Translations under genes and position numbers: made by a program
Notes under the pieces: generated by a model
Seen by the model: the letters and a program-made list of their open reading frames with translations, nothing else
Databases searched by the model: none
Told to the model about the DNA's origin: nothing
In this document: positions 1 to 9,964 of the stretch, one piece after another
Position numbering within the stretch: the first letter of the stretch is position 1
Layout of the letters: each line of letters opens with the position of its first letter
Assembly (NCBI GenBank): GCA_017893485.1
Contig: CM030363.1
Location: 85,949,730-86,013,729 of the forward strand
Direction of reading: 5' to 3'
DNA from: Hemerocallis citrina
Lineage: Eukaryota > Streptophyta > Magnoliopsida > Asparagales > Asphodelaceae
DNA: 64,000 nucleotides

Positions 1-1827
1 GCTTATGGGTCTAGGCAACTACGACCGCATGAGAAAAATTATCCGACTCATGATCTGGAGTTGGCTGCGATTATTTTTGCTTTGAAGCAATGGAGGCACT
101 ACGTGTACGGTGAGAAGTTGAATATGTACACGGATCACAAGAGCTTGAAGTATATATATCAGCAGAGGGATCTCAATCTGAGACAGCGGAGATGGTTGGA
201 AGTGCTCGAAGATATGCGACCTGAGATCAAGTATCATCCTGGAAAAGCTAATGTTGTGGCTGATGCACTTAGCCGCAAGAGCAGTTTGGCCTGTTTGATT
301 ACAACTCAAAGGCATCTGATTGAGGAGCTGGACCGAGCTGGGATTGAGGTTGTCTTGCAAGGATTGGGAGCATCTTTGGCTCAGTTGAGGCTTCAGCCTA
401 CTCTGAATACAAGGATCATTGCAAGTCAGGAAGTTGATGCTGATATTCTGGAGATGAAGGAGCAGGTTGGTGCTGGCAGGTTGCCCGGTTTTCAGATCAG
501 GGATGGAGTGCTGTGGTTCGGAGACAGGCTGTGCGTTCCAAATCAGGCGGACCTGAAAGAGAGTATTCTTCAGGAGGCGCATGCTACTCTTTTGTCGGTA
601 CATCCTGGGAGTACTAAGATGTACAAGGACATCAAGCAGCATTTCTGGTGGTCAGGTTTGAAGCGGGATGTGGCTGAATTTGTCGCGAAGTGTGAGGTTT
701 GTCAGCAAGTTAAAGCCGAAAATCAGAGACCCGGAGGTCTATTACAGCCGTTACCTATTCCGGAATGGAAGTGGGATAACATCAGTATGGATTTCATCAC
801 GGGATTGCCTAAGAGTTCTAAAGGCAATGATGCTATTTGGGTTATAGTCGATCGACTTACCAAGTCCGCTCACTTTTTGGCGATGAAACTCACTGCTTCG
901 ATGGACAAGTTGGCTGAGATGTATGTTGGTGAGATTGTCCGACTTCATGGCGTTCCTTCGACCATTGTGTCTGATCGAGATGCGCGGTTTACTTCGCATT
1001 TCTGGAGGAGTCTTCAGGCAGCTTTGGGTACCAAGACGGATTTCAGCACTGCTTTTCATCCGCAAACCGATGGACAGACCGAGAGAGTCAATCGTATTCT
1101 TGAGGATATGCTTCGGTGTTGTATACTAGACTTTGGAGGCAGTTGGGAAAGGCATTTACCCTTGGTGGAGTTTGCCTACAATAACAGTTTTCAGGCCAGT
1201 ATTGGGATGGCGCCGTACGAAGCTCTGTATGGCAGGAAGTGCAGAACTCCTGTGTGTTGGTATGAGGTAGGGGAGCGTCAGTTGTTTGGTCCTGAGCTTG
1301 TGCAACTGACTTCTGAGAAGATTGATCTGATCAGGAAAAGGTTGGTGGAAGCTCAGAGCAGGCAGAAAGCTATGCAGACAACCGGAGAAAGGACCTTGAG
1401 TTTGAGGTTGGTGACTTCGTCTTTCTGAAGGTATCACCCAGCAAAGGTGTGGTTCGTTTTGGCAAAGGCGGGAAGTTAGCCCCGAGGTTTATAGGCCCGT
1501 ATAAGATATTGAAAAGGGATCGGGAAAACTGCTTACCGGCTTGAATTACCGGAAGAGTTGTCTCAGGTGCACAATGTCTTTCATGTGTCTATGCTGAGAG
1601 GTTATATTCCGGACCCGAGTCATCATTTGCCTGAAGTGCCGGAAGGGTTGCAGTTAGACCTGAATTACATCGAGTCTCCTGTTGAGATTGTTGATCGTCG
1701 AGAGAAAGTCTTGAGGAATAAGACGATACCGATGGTCAAGGTAGTCTGGAGAAACCACTTGGTTGAAGAGGCTACTTGGGAATCTGAGGAGAGGATGTTG
1801 AAGGACTATCCTGAGCTTTTTGCTTGA
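1..1827 (+). pseudogene. pol: pol fragment: RNase H end, integrase, chromodomain (two frameshifts)
   Basis: Coding starts at base 1 in frame 1 and is open to 1428. It contains the end of RNase H (...[15 protein letters not shown]), an integrase H2C2 zinc region ([13 protein letters not shown] ... KCEVC), and a DDE core with all three acidic residues present (SMDF, VSDRD, and QTERVN with the Glu 35 residues after the second Asp). Compared with the complete copy, one A is missing in the AAA run near 1367-1370, which shifts the frame and gives a false stop at 1426-1428. A second indel near 1516-1522 restores the chromodomain frame, which runs to 1827 (...MLKDYPELF). The chromodomain follows the Tekay-type pattern EIVDRREKVLRNK ... 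VVWRNHLVEEATWE. Unlike the complete copy, its integrase core has no frameshift and keeps its catalytic Glu. Confidence 0.93.
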
Positions 1828-1895
1828 TTGTATTTTTGTATCTTCTGTTTTGATGTGTGTGTTGTATTTTTGTTTTCTTTCTCGCTCTTGATTGT

Positions 1896-1931
1896 AGTTC
1901 CGGGGACGGAACTATTCTAAGGAGGGAGTGC
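1896..1931 (+). promoter_or_regulatory. Pre-PPT hairpin and polypurine tract, copy A
   Basis: Positions 1896-1902 (AGTTCCG) pair perfectly with 1907-1913 (CGGAACT) around a GGGA loop. Five to six bases later comes AAGGAGGGAGTGC (1919-1931), which abuts the LTR start TGTAATACC and so is the plus-strand primer for reverse transcription. The same hairpin is at 44547-44564 in the complete copy. Confidence 0.8.
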
Positions 1932-1975
1932 TGTAATACCCTGATTTTTCAATTAATGAGAAATTATTTATTTTG

Positions 1976-2489
1976 CACGTGTTGTGCACGTGCAATATTT
2001 TGTTGGATTATTTTATCATGATATAATTTTCTCAAATTATTTTAGTACAAAAAGCCTTCTTTTAAAAGCCTTATTTGATTTAACTAAAAAAAAAAGCCTT
2101 TTTCTTAAAAAGCCCAAAAGCATTTTTATTTTAATTATTTTTTATAAAATTATTTTGGCCCAAAAAGGAAGCCCATGAATTGATTTATTTTAATTAAACT
2201 TGTCATGTAGAAGACTTTTTTAAACAAAATTATTTTTATACAATTTTAGAATGTACAAAATTGGCCTAGTTGCATGCACGTGCACTACACGTACACGTGC
2301 ATTGCACACTCTTCTATGGTGGCCGGATTCAATCTTTTGGAGGGACTTTTGAGTTTGGGTGTGGAGATCATGGGGGTAGTTTCAAGGAAGTGGGTAGTTC
2401 TTGTAACTTCTACTTTGATCTAAACCCTTCATCCAACAACCACCAAGATGATCTTAGCCCTCCATTCCCCTCATTTTTTTGTATAAATA
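1976..2489 (+). promoter_or_regulatory. Candidate U3 promoter: four G-boxes and TATA box
   Basis: CACGTG occurs at 1976-1981, 1987-1992, 2277-2282 and 2294-2299, and TATAAATA at 2482-2489 in the context gTATAAATACCCC. G-boxes are bound by plant bZIP and bHLH factors. A second candidate core promoter is CCCTATAAAG near 4668-4677, inside the conserved block close to the LTR end. I cannot tell which is used. Confidence 0.55.
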
Positions 2490-3410
2490 CCCCCCCCCTC
2501 ATGGCTAACTTTTCATATGCAAAGTGTATTTCTAATTTATAGTATTATTATTATTGTGGGAGTTATAAAAGATAAGAGAGTTGTGTGGGCTTTTGTGTGT
2601 GCTTGGAGTGGCCGGCATCATCAAGAGGAGCATCGGGTGGAGCTTGAAGGAAGCATTCGGCATAGGCTTGGAGGCTTGGAGCTTGAGCGCTTTTGGCTAG
2701 GAGGCGGTGCGTTCATCTACAAGGATTCGATTACGTTTGTTTGTGTTTCTCTCCAATTGAGGTGGGTGAAACATTTTATATTTCTAAAGTAGATCCATGT
2801 TAATTTTACACCATTAAAGATGCATGAAAAATATTATAAAGAGCCCACTTAATTTGAGTAGTTAGCATGTGAATTGATTGAAATGTATTGAATAACTTAT
2901 ATGGCTCTAGTATTAAGATTAAATTGTGTGTAGATTACCCCATGTTTATTATTGTGAAGTTGTGATAGTGATTAAATTGAATTAAGAGTGTTGTTATTAT
3001 GATTAGAGACATAATGTACACTTGTTAATTGTGATAGATGGACCCTCATGTTGATATGAATGTGGACTATGGGAATTATATGTGATGGTTGAATTAATAA
3101 ATAATATCAGTAAATTATCACCATGAAATTAGTGGATAAAAGACTAGTAGATTAAATGTATGGCAATGTCGAAAATGCAAATTTTGTAGTTTAATGAATT
3201 AATTTTGGATTTTTGTGTGTGAAAAATATATTTCCTTAGCACCAAAAATTATATTATTTTACTGGTATGAACTTTTGTGACTGAGGATCTAATCTGGAAG
3301 TTTTTATAAAATTTTATCAAATTAATAAGAAGCTATGGCTTAATGAATATCGAGTTATTTTCAAAACAGTATGAAAATAATACAAATGGGAATTGATTTG
3401 GGTTAGTGAC

Positions 3411-3665
3411 AACCCGAGCCAGTGGCTCAGGTGGTCGGGACCCCGGTTGGCTTCTCTGTGTCGCACGGTTCGAACCCCAGGCCGAACACTTCTTTTTTAA
3501 AAATTACCCCAAAACAGTAAGCAGCGAACCTAAGGGTTAAATACAACCCAGTCGCCTATATGACGTGAGCCGAGTTCGGCCTAGTGGTCGGCGCTCTGTT
3601 TGGTCTTGGTGTGGCGCCTGGTTCGATTCCTGCCTTTGACATTTGGGAAAAAATATTTTTTTTTT
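3411..3665 (+). repeat. Twin tRNA-like (SINE-like) modules in the LTR of copy A
   Basis: Module 1 has an A-box-like TGGCTCAGGTGG (3423-3434), a B-box GGTTCGAACCC (3467-3477) and a T6 run at 3493-3498. Module 2 has GGCCTAGTGGTCGG (3578-3591), B-box GGTTCGATTCC (3620-3630) and a long T run after about 3654. Box order, spacing and T runs match RNA polymerase III type 2 promoters with terminators. Neither folds obviously as a functional tRNA, so these are probably remnants of tRNA-derived SINEs now fixed in the LTR. Confidence 0.6.
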
Positions 3666-5191
3666 GGGTGTTTTTGAAGTCCAAAAATTATGAAATAAAT
3701 ATGGTAATTCTCATAAAAATACAAGGAATTTTATAAGAGTGATTTGGGTATTTTTAGAATGAAATACAATATGGTTTGTGAATAAAAGGCATAAATGGAG
3801 CTTTGGTTATGAGATATACACTTGTGATTTTTATAACTTATAAAGAGAGGCTATTATAAAGTAATTGGCATACGTGCTTGTGGCGTGACATGATTTTATT
3901 TATTTTCATTATGAGTATTGTGCAAGATATGAAATATGAAGGTTGAAATGTGATTTTATGAGGTTGTATAAATTCATGTATGGTTATGAAAATAAAAACC
4001 ATGATCTATGAAAAAGGAAAAGAAATTGTTGGCTATATGCATGAATTGTTTTTCTTATGAACTCATGAATTAAAAGTATCATCGTGGACTTGTGAATAAA
4101 GTGTAATCATGAATTGAAAAAGAATGAGTATGAAACTCGACATGGAAATTGTCAGGAGTTAAAGATTGTGAAATGAAATTTGAAATAGAGTAGCTAAGTC
4201 TCCCCGGCATTGAGAAAAGTGAATTGAATTGAAATTAGACCGAGGTTGGTCATGATGAATTAAATGAATAAGTCCGGTCGATGGAGAGGCTAACTCTAGT
4301 GATTATTTTGTTCATGATTTTTAAATAAAACTAAGGACTAGTGCATAGTGAAGACGTGATGAAAGTAAGAGAAAAACACTGAGTATGAGGGCCCTGGGTA
4401 GCGGCGAGAGCGTATCCCAGGAATTCCCATGACGAGTCTGGGTGAGGATACTGTTCCAGAGTACCGTCCCAGTGGCGACGCTCGTGGGATGTTTGAAGAC
4501 TACGGGTGGTGTCATGTTTATGGTGAGAGCGTATCCCAGGAATTCCCATGATGCGTCTGGGTGAGGATACTACTCCAGAGTGCCTAAACATGAGTTCGTA
4601 GGTCAGATAACATCTAGGATACTTACCGTAATTACAGTAGTAGATTAGATCATAACGGGGGATTGAACCCTATAAAGATGAAGACGATAAGGGCTTGCCC
4701 TCGGACCTATGTAGTATGGGATGCATAGACTCCGAACAAGTGCGCATTAGCGTCATATAACATAAGTAACTGCATTAAGGGCTAAGTGCACAATCACGAC
4801 ACGACATCAATAGGGTAGTCCCTTTAGTTTGAATGTGACAAGTTTGTGTTTGCTAAATATGAAATGTTAAGTTATACTATTTCCGGCAAGCGAGGACGGC
4901 CGTGTATAATGATCGTCGGTTGAATAAACTGACGTACCCACAGTCTAACATGCAGGTAAATGTTATGCTAAAGATTAAAGAGGATTTGGATGCTTAAAGA
5001 TTTTATCAAGCTGTTGTACTTGTATTCAATTGTTGTATTTTACTTCCGCTGTGCAAAAGAAAGATGTAATTATGATGTAAACTCTGATGTATGAGGAAAA
5101 GTTTTAATTTCCCTGTAAAAGTGTACTAAGAAAGTGAAAAGATCCTGTAGAACATCTCGAATTCAGTGTATTTGGGATTCGGGGCGTTACA

Positions 5192-7313
5192 ACTGGTGTA
5201 TTCTAGACTTCAAGGTATAAGCAATTGATAACCTAGGCTCAGTTAATCGATAATCATGTAATCAAGGATCATGTAATCAAGAATCATGTAATCAAGAATC
5301 AAGAGTCATGTAATGAAGAATCATGCTTAGTAAAAATCTCGAGTTTACCTGTTTTATTAACTTATCTAATGCACATAATCCTGTGTCCCATACCACAAGT
5401 TCGGTGCATATCAATCATGTGACGTTTAGACTTAAGTAGTGAATTCTATAGGATTATGTACTCGAGTCTTCCAGTGATAGTATCAAGACATGTAATCATG
5501 AATCATGTAATCGAGAAATATGTAATCAAGAATTGTGTAATCAAGAATCAAGAATCAAGAATCACTATTTCGGGAAACACGGGCCCCCTTCTAAGTATAC
5601 TCCTCTATATTATCCACTATTAAGTCGTACCCTTATAACCCCGGCTTGTTATTCTCTTATAATTAATTATGAACATGCAGTTGGTACGACTAGTGGAACG
5701 GTATAATCAAATAGTTTAGTCAAGAAAAATATCAAGGGTAGTAATCATGGACATGAGACGTACAACGAGTATATGTATCGAGAGTAGTTATTATAAATTA
5801 TCAAGTGGTATAAAACGCATTCTATCAACCTATTATATCTATACAAGTTATTATTACAAGAACAATAATACACTCAATTCATTAATTATGAAAAATAATG
5901 GGTTTATATGCAAAAATGTAGAGATGAATTTTTAGATAACTTGACATATCTGCATTCAAATTTACTTTTCCGTTGTTACAGAAAAGCAAATCCAAATCCG
6001 TCAGAGATTCTAGAAAGTAGACTCTCTTCCGGTTCCAACGCATATTTACACGATACATTCTAGAGACAGTAGCTATGCGTACAAATTCATTCTTTGCTGG
6101 TTTCGATGTTTCGCGCGCATTCTGGAAATTCAGAGTTACAATACTAGAACAGCAGTATCTCACAATCTACACATCGGATTGAGAAACTGTAGGATGTTCC
6201 AGATATCTAGACTCGAAGGGCTACAAATTTCATGTAGAAAGTTTTTCGATCCAGTGTCGGAAACATGGTCAAATTCTCAGTACAAGATACCGGTTAGTAA
6301 TCCCGTACAGGTTCAGAAATTCACGATATGCCAGTACTAAAATCGTGATATCTCACAATCTACACATCCGATTGAGAAATCTTAATATATTTCGGATATC
6401 TAGACTCGAAGGGCTATGATTTTCATGTAGAAAGTTTTTCAATCCAGTGTCGGGAACATAGTCGAATTCTCAGTACAAGATACCGGTTAGTAATCCCTTG
6501 CAGATTCAGAAATTCACGATATGCCAGTACTAAAATCGCGATATCTCACAATCTATACATCCGATTGAGAAACCGTAAGATGTTCTGGATTCGGGACTCG
6601 ATAGGCTACGATTTCCACGTAGAAAATCTTCAATCCAGTATCGAAAATATGGTCTAATTCTTAGTGCAAGGTCAAGAAATTTTAGAGATAGTAAGGTTGA
6701 ATATTCGATATTCGATAACACGATTCGAAATGTGTTAACGGTTCACTCTTGAGTTGATATAGCATGAAACAAGTGACTAGAATGGCGTTTGACAATAAAA
6801 CACGCTTGAGCTCTCGGGTGTGAAGAAGGCAGAGGAAGAGAAGAAGGGAAAATGAAGAATGAGACGTAGATGTGAGAGTGAGGTGTGATATGTGTGTGTG
6901 TGTGTGTGTATAGAAAGGAAAGGAGATGGACAGCATGGTGCATGCAAGGTGTATGCATGCATGGTGTGTGTATAAAATAAAGTGAGAAAGAGATGGGTGT
7001 AGAAAAATTAGGCATATGTGTGGAAAAATGAGAAGGAGTTAGGCGTAGAATGAGAAAAATGAGGGGGAAAAATTTGGCGTATGTGAGTGATTAGCGGGAG
7101 TGGGTTAGGTAGATAGGAGAAATGTTGATTAGGAATAATTGGGGTTAGAATTTGTATTTAAACTCCGATCGAAAAATCATAAAATTATAGAATTGATCAG
7201 AAAAATATTCTGCCTTTAGATAAAGAGTCTAAAAAGAAAAATAAAACTGATCTAAAAATTGAAGTACAAAAATTCACGTAAGAAAATACGTACAACTGGA
7301 ATAGAGAGTTACA
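5192..7313 (-). repeat. LTR 1 of the LOG element (3' LTR, interrupted)
   Basis: Starts on the minus strand at 7313 (TGTAACTCTC) and is cut at 5192 by chromovirus copy A, so about 543 bp of its 3' end lies outside the window. It carries short AATCATGTAATCAAG-type repeats (5240-5320 and 5490-5570) and three tandem 193-bp units starting at 6156, 6349 and 6542. Relative to LTR 2 it has lost about 330 bp at 6791 (the segment at about 12119-12450 in LTR 2), which removes the splice-donor-like site. Confidence 0.9.
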
Positions 7314-7353
7314 ATCCTACCCACCTTCCAAAAAAATTTCGTCATCGAAATTT
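7314..7353 (-). promoter_or_regulatory. PPT and pre-PPT hairpin, LOG element unit 1
   Basis: On the minus strand the order is hairpin then purine-rich GGAAGGTGGGTAGGATTG then LTR. The hairpin arms are 7334-7341 and 7346-7353 (AAATTTCG / CGAAATTT) with a 4-base loop. It is the equivalent of the hairpin before the PPT in the chromovirus copies. Confidence 0.75.
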
Positions 7354-7493
7354 ACTTAGGCGGGATATAGGATAGCTAAGAATGCAATACTCTTCAACTG
7401 AGAGTACAACGGAAGATTAAAGAAACAAAGTGTACAAAGGCACGAAAACAATTAAAGACAAATTGTGTACCCTCAACTGAAGGACTCAACAGT

Positions 7494-8219
7494 TTAATGT
7501 CTAGGCTCAGAATCTGAACCACCGACATCGCTAACATCCCAGTTCAGCTGAGTCACAATCTCATCTCGCTCTGGCACATACTCCTCCAATTTTCTTAGTA
7601 ACACCTTAGGCGATGGAGCTGAAATCAAGATGTGTCTGGCCTTAGTAGATATAAACTCCTCAGCCATAGCTGAGTCTATGAAGGACAGAAGTGAGTCGTA
7701 ATATCCATCAACGTTTAAAAGACCCACCGGTTTGCTGTGGATCCCCAGTTGAGCCCAAGTGATCACCTCGAACAGTTCCTCAAGTGTTCCATAACCTCCG
7801 GACAAGGCTATGAAAGCATCAGCAGCACGAGCCATTTCACCCTTCCTCTCGTGCATGTTAGAGACAATTCTAACATCTCTCACAGTTTCCCCAGTAATCT
7901 CTTTCAGCATCAGCGAATTGGGAATCACTCCCAAAATGTGTCGGCCACCAGTACGAACGACGTCAGAAACTAGGCCCATCAATCCTATGCTCCCACCACC
8001 GTAGACGAGATCGGTATTCCTATCTACAAGCTCCTTGCCGAGCTCGTTCGCGGCTTCTTGGTAGCTAGCTCTTTTGCCAGAACTACTGCCACAAAATACA
8101 CAAATCCTACCATATCTCGATGAAGATGAAGAAAGCTTCATATTCTTCCCTACTTCACTTTCTTCTTCCACCGATTTTCTTTTCATCCCCGCTACCGATT
8201 CTTGATCTCTTCTTTCCAT
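7494..8219 (-). CDS. LOG: LOG-like cytokinin riboside 5'-monophosphate phosphoribohydrolase, unit 1 (intronless)
   Basis: A 241-aa ORF, close to the family's usual 210-240 aa. It shows the LOG fold landmarks in order: [13 protein letters not shown] (38-50), [12 protein letters not shown] (71-82), RHILGVIP (93-100), NMHERKGEM (121-129, conserved Arg125), GGYGTLEE (141-148, conserved Glu148) and [18 protein letters not shown] (165-182). LOG enzymes release active cytokinin bases from riboside monophosphates in the cytosol. The family motif PGGxGTxxE reads SGGYGTLEE here (Pro140 to Ser, codon 7800-7802). I chose Met at 8219 because unit 2 starts at the equivalent Met. The frame is open 41 codons further upstream (to 8342), but that part is translated purine-rich tract. 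Plant LOG genes normally have several introns; their absence says this was captured from a spliced transcript. It lies in the retroelement's sense orientation in place of pol. Activity is uncertain. Confidence 0.85.
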   Translation of the reverse strand: MERRDQESVAGMKRKSVEEESEVGKNMKLSSSSSRYGRICVFCGSSSGKRASYQEAANELGKELVDRNTDLVYGGGSIGLMGLVSDVVRTGGRHILGVIPNSLMLKEITGETVRDVRIVSNMHERKGEMARAADAFIALSGGYGTLEELFEVITWAQLGIHSKPVGLLNVDGYYDSLLSFIDSAMAEEFISTKARHILISAPSPKVLLRKLEEYVPERDEIVTQLNWDVSDVGGSDSEPRH

Positions 8220-8224
8220 TTGCC

Positions 8225-8515
8225 AAGAAAATCCGAGCTCCTCTCTCTCTTTCTTTCTTGCTCCCGCATCTGCTACCGGCTTCTCACTCTCTCTCTTCTC
8301 CGAAGCTTGCTCCCGAGTTGTCTTCTTATTTCTCTTCTTCACTTTCTTCCCCGGCTTCTCTCTCTTTCTTTCTTCTCCGACTTCTCTCTCTTTCTTCTTC
8401 CTCTTTCTTTCTCTTTTTCTTTCTTTCTTTTTTCTTTCTTTCTTCTTTCTTTGACTTCTCTCCTCATTTTTCTTCTTTTTATTTCTTCTTCTTTTTGTCT
8501 TTTCTTCATTAATTC
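8225..8515 (-). repeat. Purine-rich (GA/GAA) tract upstream of LOG unit 1
   Basis: About 290 bp are almost pure C/T on the plus strand, so the element's transcript is GA-rich here, just upstream of the LOG ORF. It may be the 5' UTR of the captured LOG mRNA. Long frames through it encode only Ser/Phe/Leu or Lys/Glu/Arg runs and are not genes. The equivalent tract in unit 2 spans about 13870-14150. Confidence 0.7.
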
Positions 8516-8539
8516 ACCGCCCCCTACAACCGGCCTATG

Positions 8540-8641
8540 ATCAGTATGTGCACTTCGGCCCCTATCCATTCCAAATATAACATCGAACCTTGAGTTACTG
8601 ATGACGATGAAGTTTTCTTTGAAATTTATTCCACGAATCAA
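8540..8641 (-). pseudogene. Retroviral-type aspartic protease end, unit 1 (fragment)
   Basis: A short minus-strand stretch reads GINFKENFIVIS...FDVIFGMD, the pattern seen near the C-terminus of Ty3/gypsy aspartic proteases (hydrophobic strand followed by (F/Y)DVILGMDWL). The expected WL after GMD is missing, and the frame then runs into the purine-rich tract. I infer this marks the point where pol was cut and joined to LOG sequence. The same scrap is at about 14170-14272 in unit 2. Confidence 0.55.
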
Positions 8642-9291
8642 TAAAGGACTCTGCTACGCTTTTGCTACGCCACTCTGATGGTGATGCTTCTGGCTGCTAA
8701 TATCAAGTGATAGCGATAGACGAATTGAGCAGAATTAAGAGATTAGTAACACGAAGATGTTGTTTTTCAAAATTATTTGGTAAAGTGGGCCCCACCCACC
8801 AAACAATGTTAAAAAATTGTGACAAGATTGGTGCCGCAAAGAAAAATGGGAGAAACAGGAATGAAGAATTTGTCAGTTACTCATTTCTCGTTCCTATAAA
8901 TGAGAGATTTAGGAAGAAGAAAAAAAAATAAAAAAGACAAGAACAAGAAACAAGCAGAAAAGAAGAAAAAGAAAAGAGTGTATATTTGTAAGGTGTAGTA
9001 ATACCAGTTTTAGAAAATAGTGAAGAGTCTTCTTGTTCTTATTTCAATTTCCAATTTGTTTGCCATTTAGACCAACAAAATTCCTACTCTCTACCAACAG
9101 AAGATTCAAGAAAATAGGGATAGAAAGAAATAACTAGTATGATACTCAATAATGAATTGATCGATGAGAATGAATGCAATGTACAGAAGGTAACAAACGA
9201 CGCAGGAACTGAAGCAAGACTAGATCGAAATATACCAGTAACTGTTTCTTAGGTGATCTCTGCCTCCTCTGTAATCAGGTTATGAGCCTGA
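8642..9291. other. Unassigned spacer between protease scrap and gag, unit 1
   Basis: No supported gene. On the plus strand there is a promoter-like pair: TGGGCC-containing AAAGTGGGCCCCACC near 8773-8787 and CTATAAAT near 8893, followed by an A-rich run (8910-8960). Unit 2 has the same at 14281-14923. It could be captured promoter sequence or degraded element sequence. Confidence 0.4.
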
Positions 9292-9903
9292 TTACACTCT
9301 CCAGTCTGTCCTCCACTGGGATTTGATCCTCTTATTGGTGTGACACATCTTCCTCTTCCAGCAATCCCGAATCTTGTGATCATTCGCTCCGCATACAAGA
9401 CACAAGTTGTTGGCCTTCCAGCAGTTCTTGCATATGTGTCCAACTCGGCGGCAATAATAGCACTTCTGGTCCTTCTTCGGAGTCGCCGATGAGTAAGGTG
9501 ATGGTCTAGTAGTCGGGGTCTGAACTGACCTCCGTATCGGTCCACCTGTAGACCGTGCGACAGTAAGGAGATGTAATGCCCCCTGAACGGCATTCCACCC
9601 TCTACGGATCTGCTCCTGGGTATCGAGTATGGCGGTGTAACTCTTATGCTGCTGCACAAACAAGTCCCATTGAATGGAGTTTGCGACATCCTGTACCCTA
9701 TCCAGATTAGCTCTCACCAGTTCATTTTGCTCTTGCTGTAGCACCATCATTCGTTGCATCTCGTGGAGAATGACGACGATCTTCGATAGTTCATCCCAGG
9801 GTGTAGAAGTCGAAGAGCCTTCGTGAACCATAGTCTGAAATGCATATTCGAATGGGGTAAATCTCCAGATGGCAAGTTGGTTATTAACATTCATGTGATC
9901 CAC
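9292..9903 (-). CDS. gag: gag-like protein with two CCHC zinc knuckles, unit 1
   Basis: 203 aa. The N-terminal half is predicted helical and Gln/Glu-rich (EMQRMMVLQQEQNELVRANL). The C-terminal part has two knuckles of the CX2CX4HX4C type: CYYCRRVGHICKNC and CLVCGANDHKIRDC, then a basic tail. Knuckles bind element RNA during packaging. At 203 aa it is much shorter than a normal Ty3 gag (the complete chromovirus here has about 335 aa) and lacks the usual central gag fold, so it is a truncated or rearranged gag. It begins about 40 nt after the primer site. Whether it is expressed is unknown. Confidence 0.75.
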   Translation of the reverse strand: MDHMNVNNQLAIWRFTPFEYAFQTMVHEGSSTSTPWDELSKIVVILHEMQRMMVLQQEQNELVRANLDRVQDVANSIQWDLFVQQHKSYTAILDTQEQIRRGWNAVQGALHLLTVARSTGGPIRRSVQTPTTRPSPYSSATPKKDQKCYYCRRVGHICKNCWKANNLCLVCGANDHKIRDCWKRKMCHTNKRIKSQWRTDWRV

Positions 9904-9941
9904 GTGGTGTGTATATTGTTGAGCTTAGCATGGTTCGAACC

Positions 9942-9955
9942 TGGCTCTGATACCA
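9942..9955 (-). promoter_or_regulatory. Primer binding site, tRNA-iMet type, unit 1
   Basis: Minus strand reads TGGTATCAGAGCCA, the standard complement to the 3' end of plant initiator tRNA-Met. It lies nine bases after the LTR end at 9965. Confidence 0.92.
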
Positions 9956-9964
9956 CTAAAAACG

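Larger units (their letters stand above)
1..5191 (+). mobile_element. Ty3/gypsy chromovirus (Tekay/Del-like), copy A, 3' half
   Basis: The window opens inside the pol gene of a Ty3/gypsy element. What is visible is RNase H (end), integrase, chromodomain, polypurine tract and a complete 3' LTR. The same order and nearly the same sequence occur in the complete copy at 35980-48019, which fixes the family and boundaries. The element ends with CA at 5191; the next five bases, ACTGG, would be the right-hand target duplication, but the left end lies outside the window. It is inserted in the left LTR of the LOG-carrying array: position 5192 corresponds to 10508 and 16141 in the two intact LTRs of that array. 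Lineage assignment is inferred from the chromodomain, the LTR length and the iMet primer site of the sister copy. Confidence 0.93.
1932..5191 (+). repeat. 3' LTR of chromovirus copy A (3260 bp)
   Basis: Begins TGTAATACCC and ends GGGGCGTTACA, like both LTRs of the complete copy. Contents in order: paired G-boxes at 1976 and 1987, a second G-box pair at 2277 and 2294, a TATA box (2482-2489), a splice-donor-like site after GAG at 2762, two tRNA-like modules (3411-3665), a 119-bp-spaced direct repeat (4406 and 4525, about 58 bp each), and a block near 4645-4765 shared with an otherwise different LTR at 34148-34245. Short ORFs inside it are chance frames. Confidence 0.93.

Noticed and set aside
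3411..3480. Functional tRNA gene
   Set aside because: A- and B-boxes are present, but no convincing cloverleaf or anticodon arm could be drawn, and it recurs at the same site of every LTR.
4331..4591. 86-codon minus-strand frame repeated in all three chromovirus LTRs
   Set aside because: It follows the 119-bp-spaced direct repeat; similarity between copies is simply LTR identity, with no protein motif.
5240..5570. CRISPR-like array of AATCATGTAATCAAG repeats
   Set aside because: Plant nuclear context; repeats are short, contiguous and degenerate without spacers.
8220..8342. 41-codon N-terminal extension of LOG unit 1
   Set aside because: Low-complexity Lys/Glu/Arg from the GA tract. Unit 2 has stops there, and the aligned Met at 8219 gives a normal LOG length.
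8120..8540. Plus-strand frames of 112-130 codons opposite LOG unit 1 (and 13762-14173 opposite unit 2)
   Set aside because: They are translated C/T-rich tract (Ser/Leu/Phe runs), antisense to LOG and the purine-rich leader.
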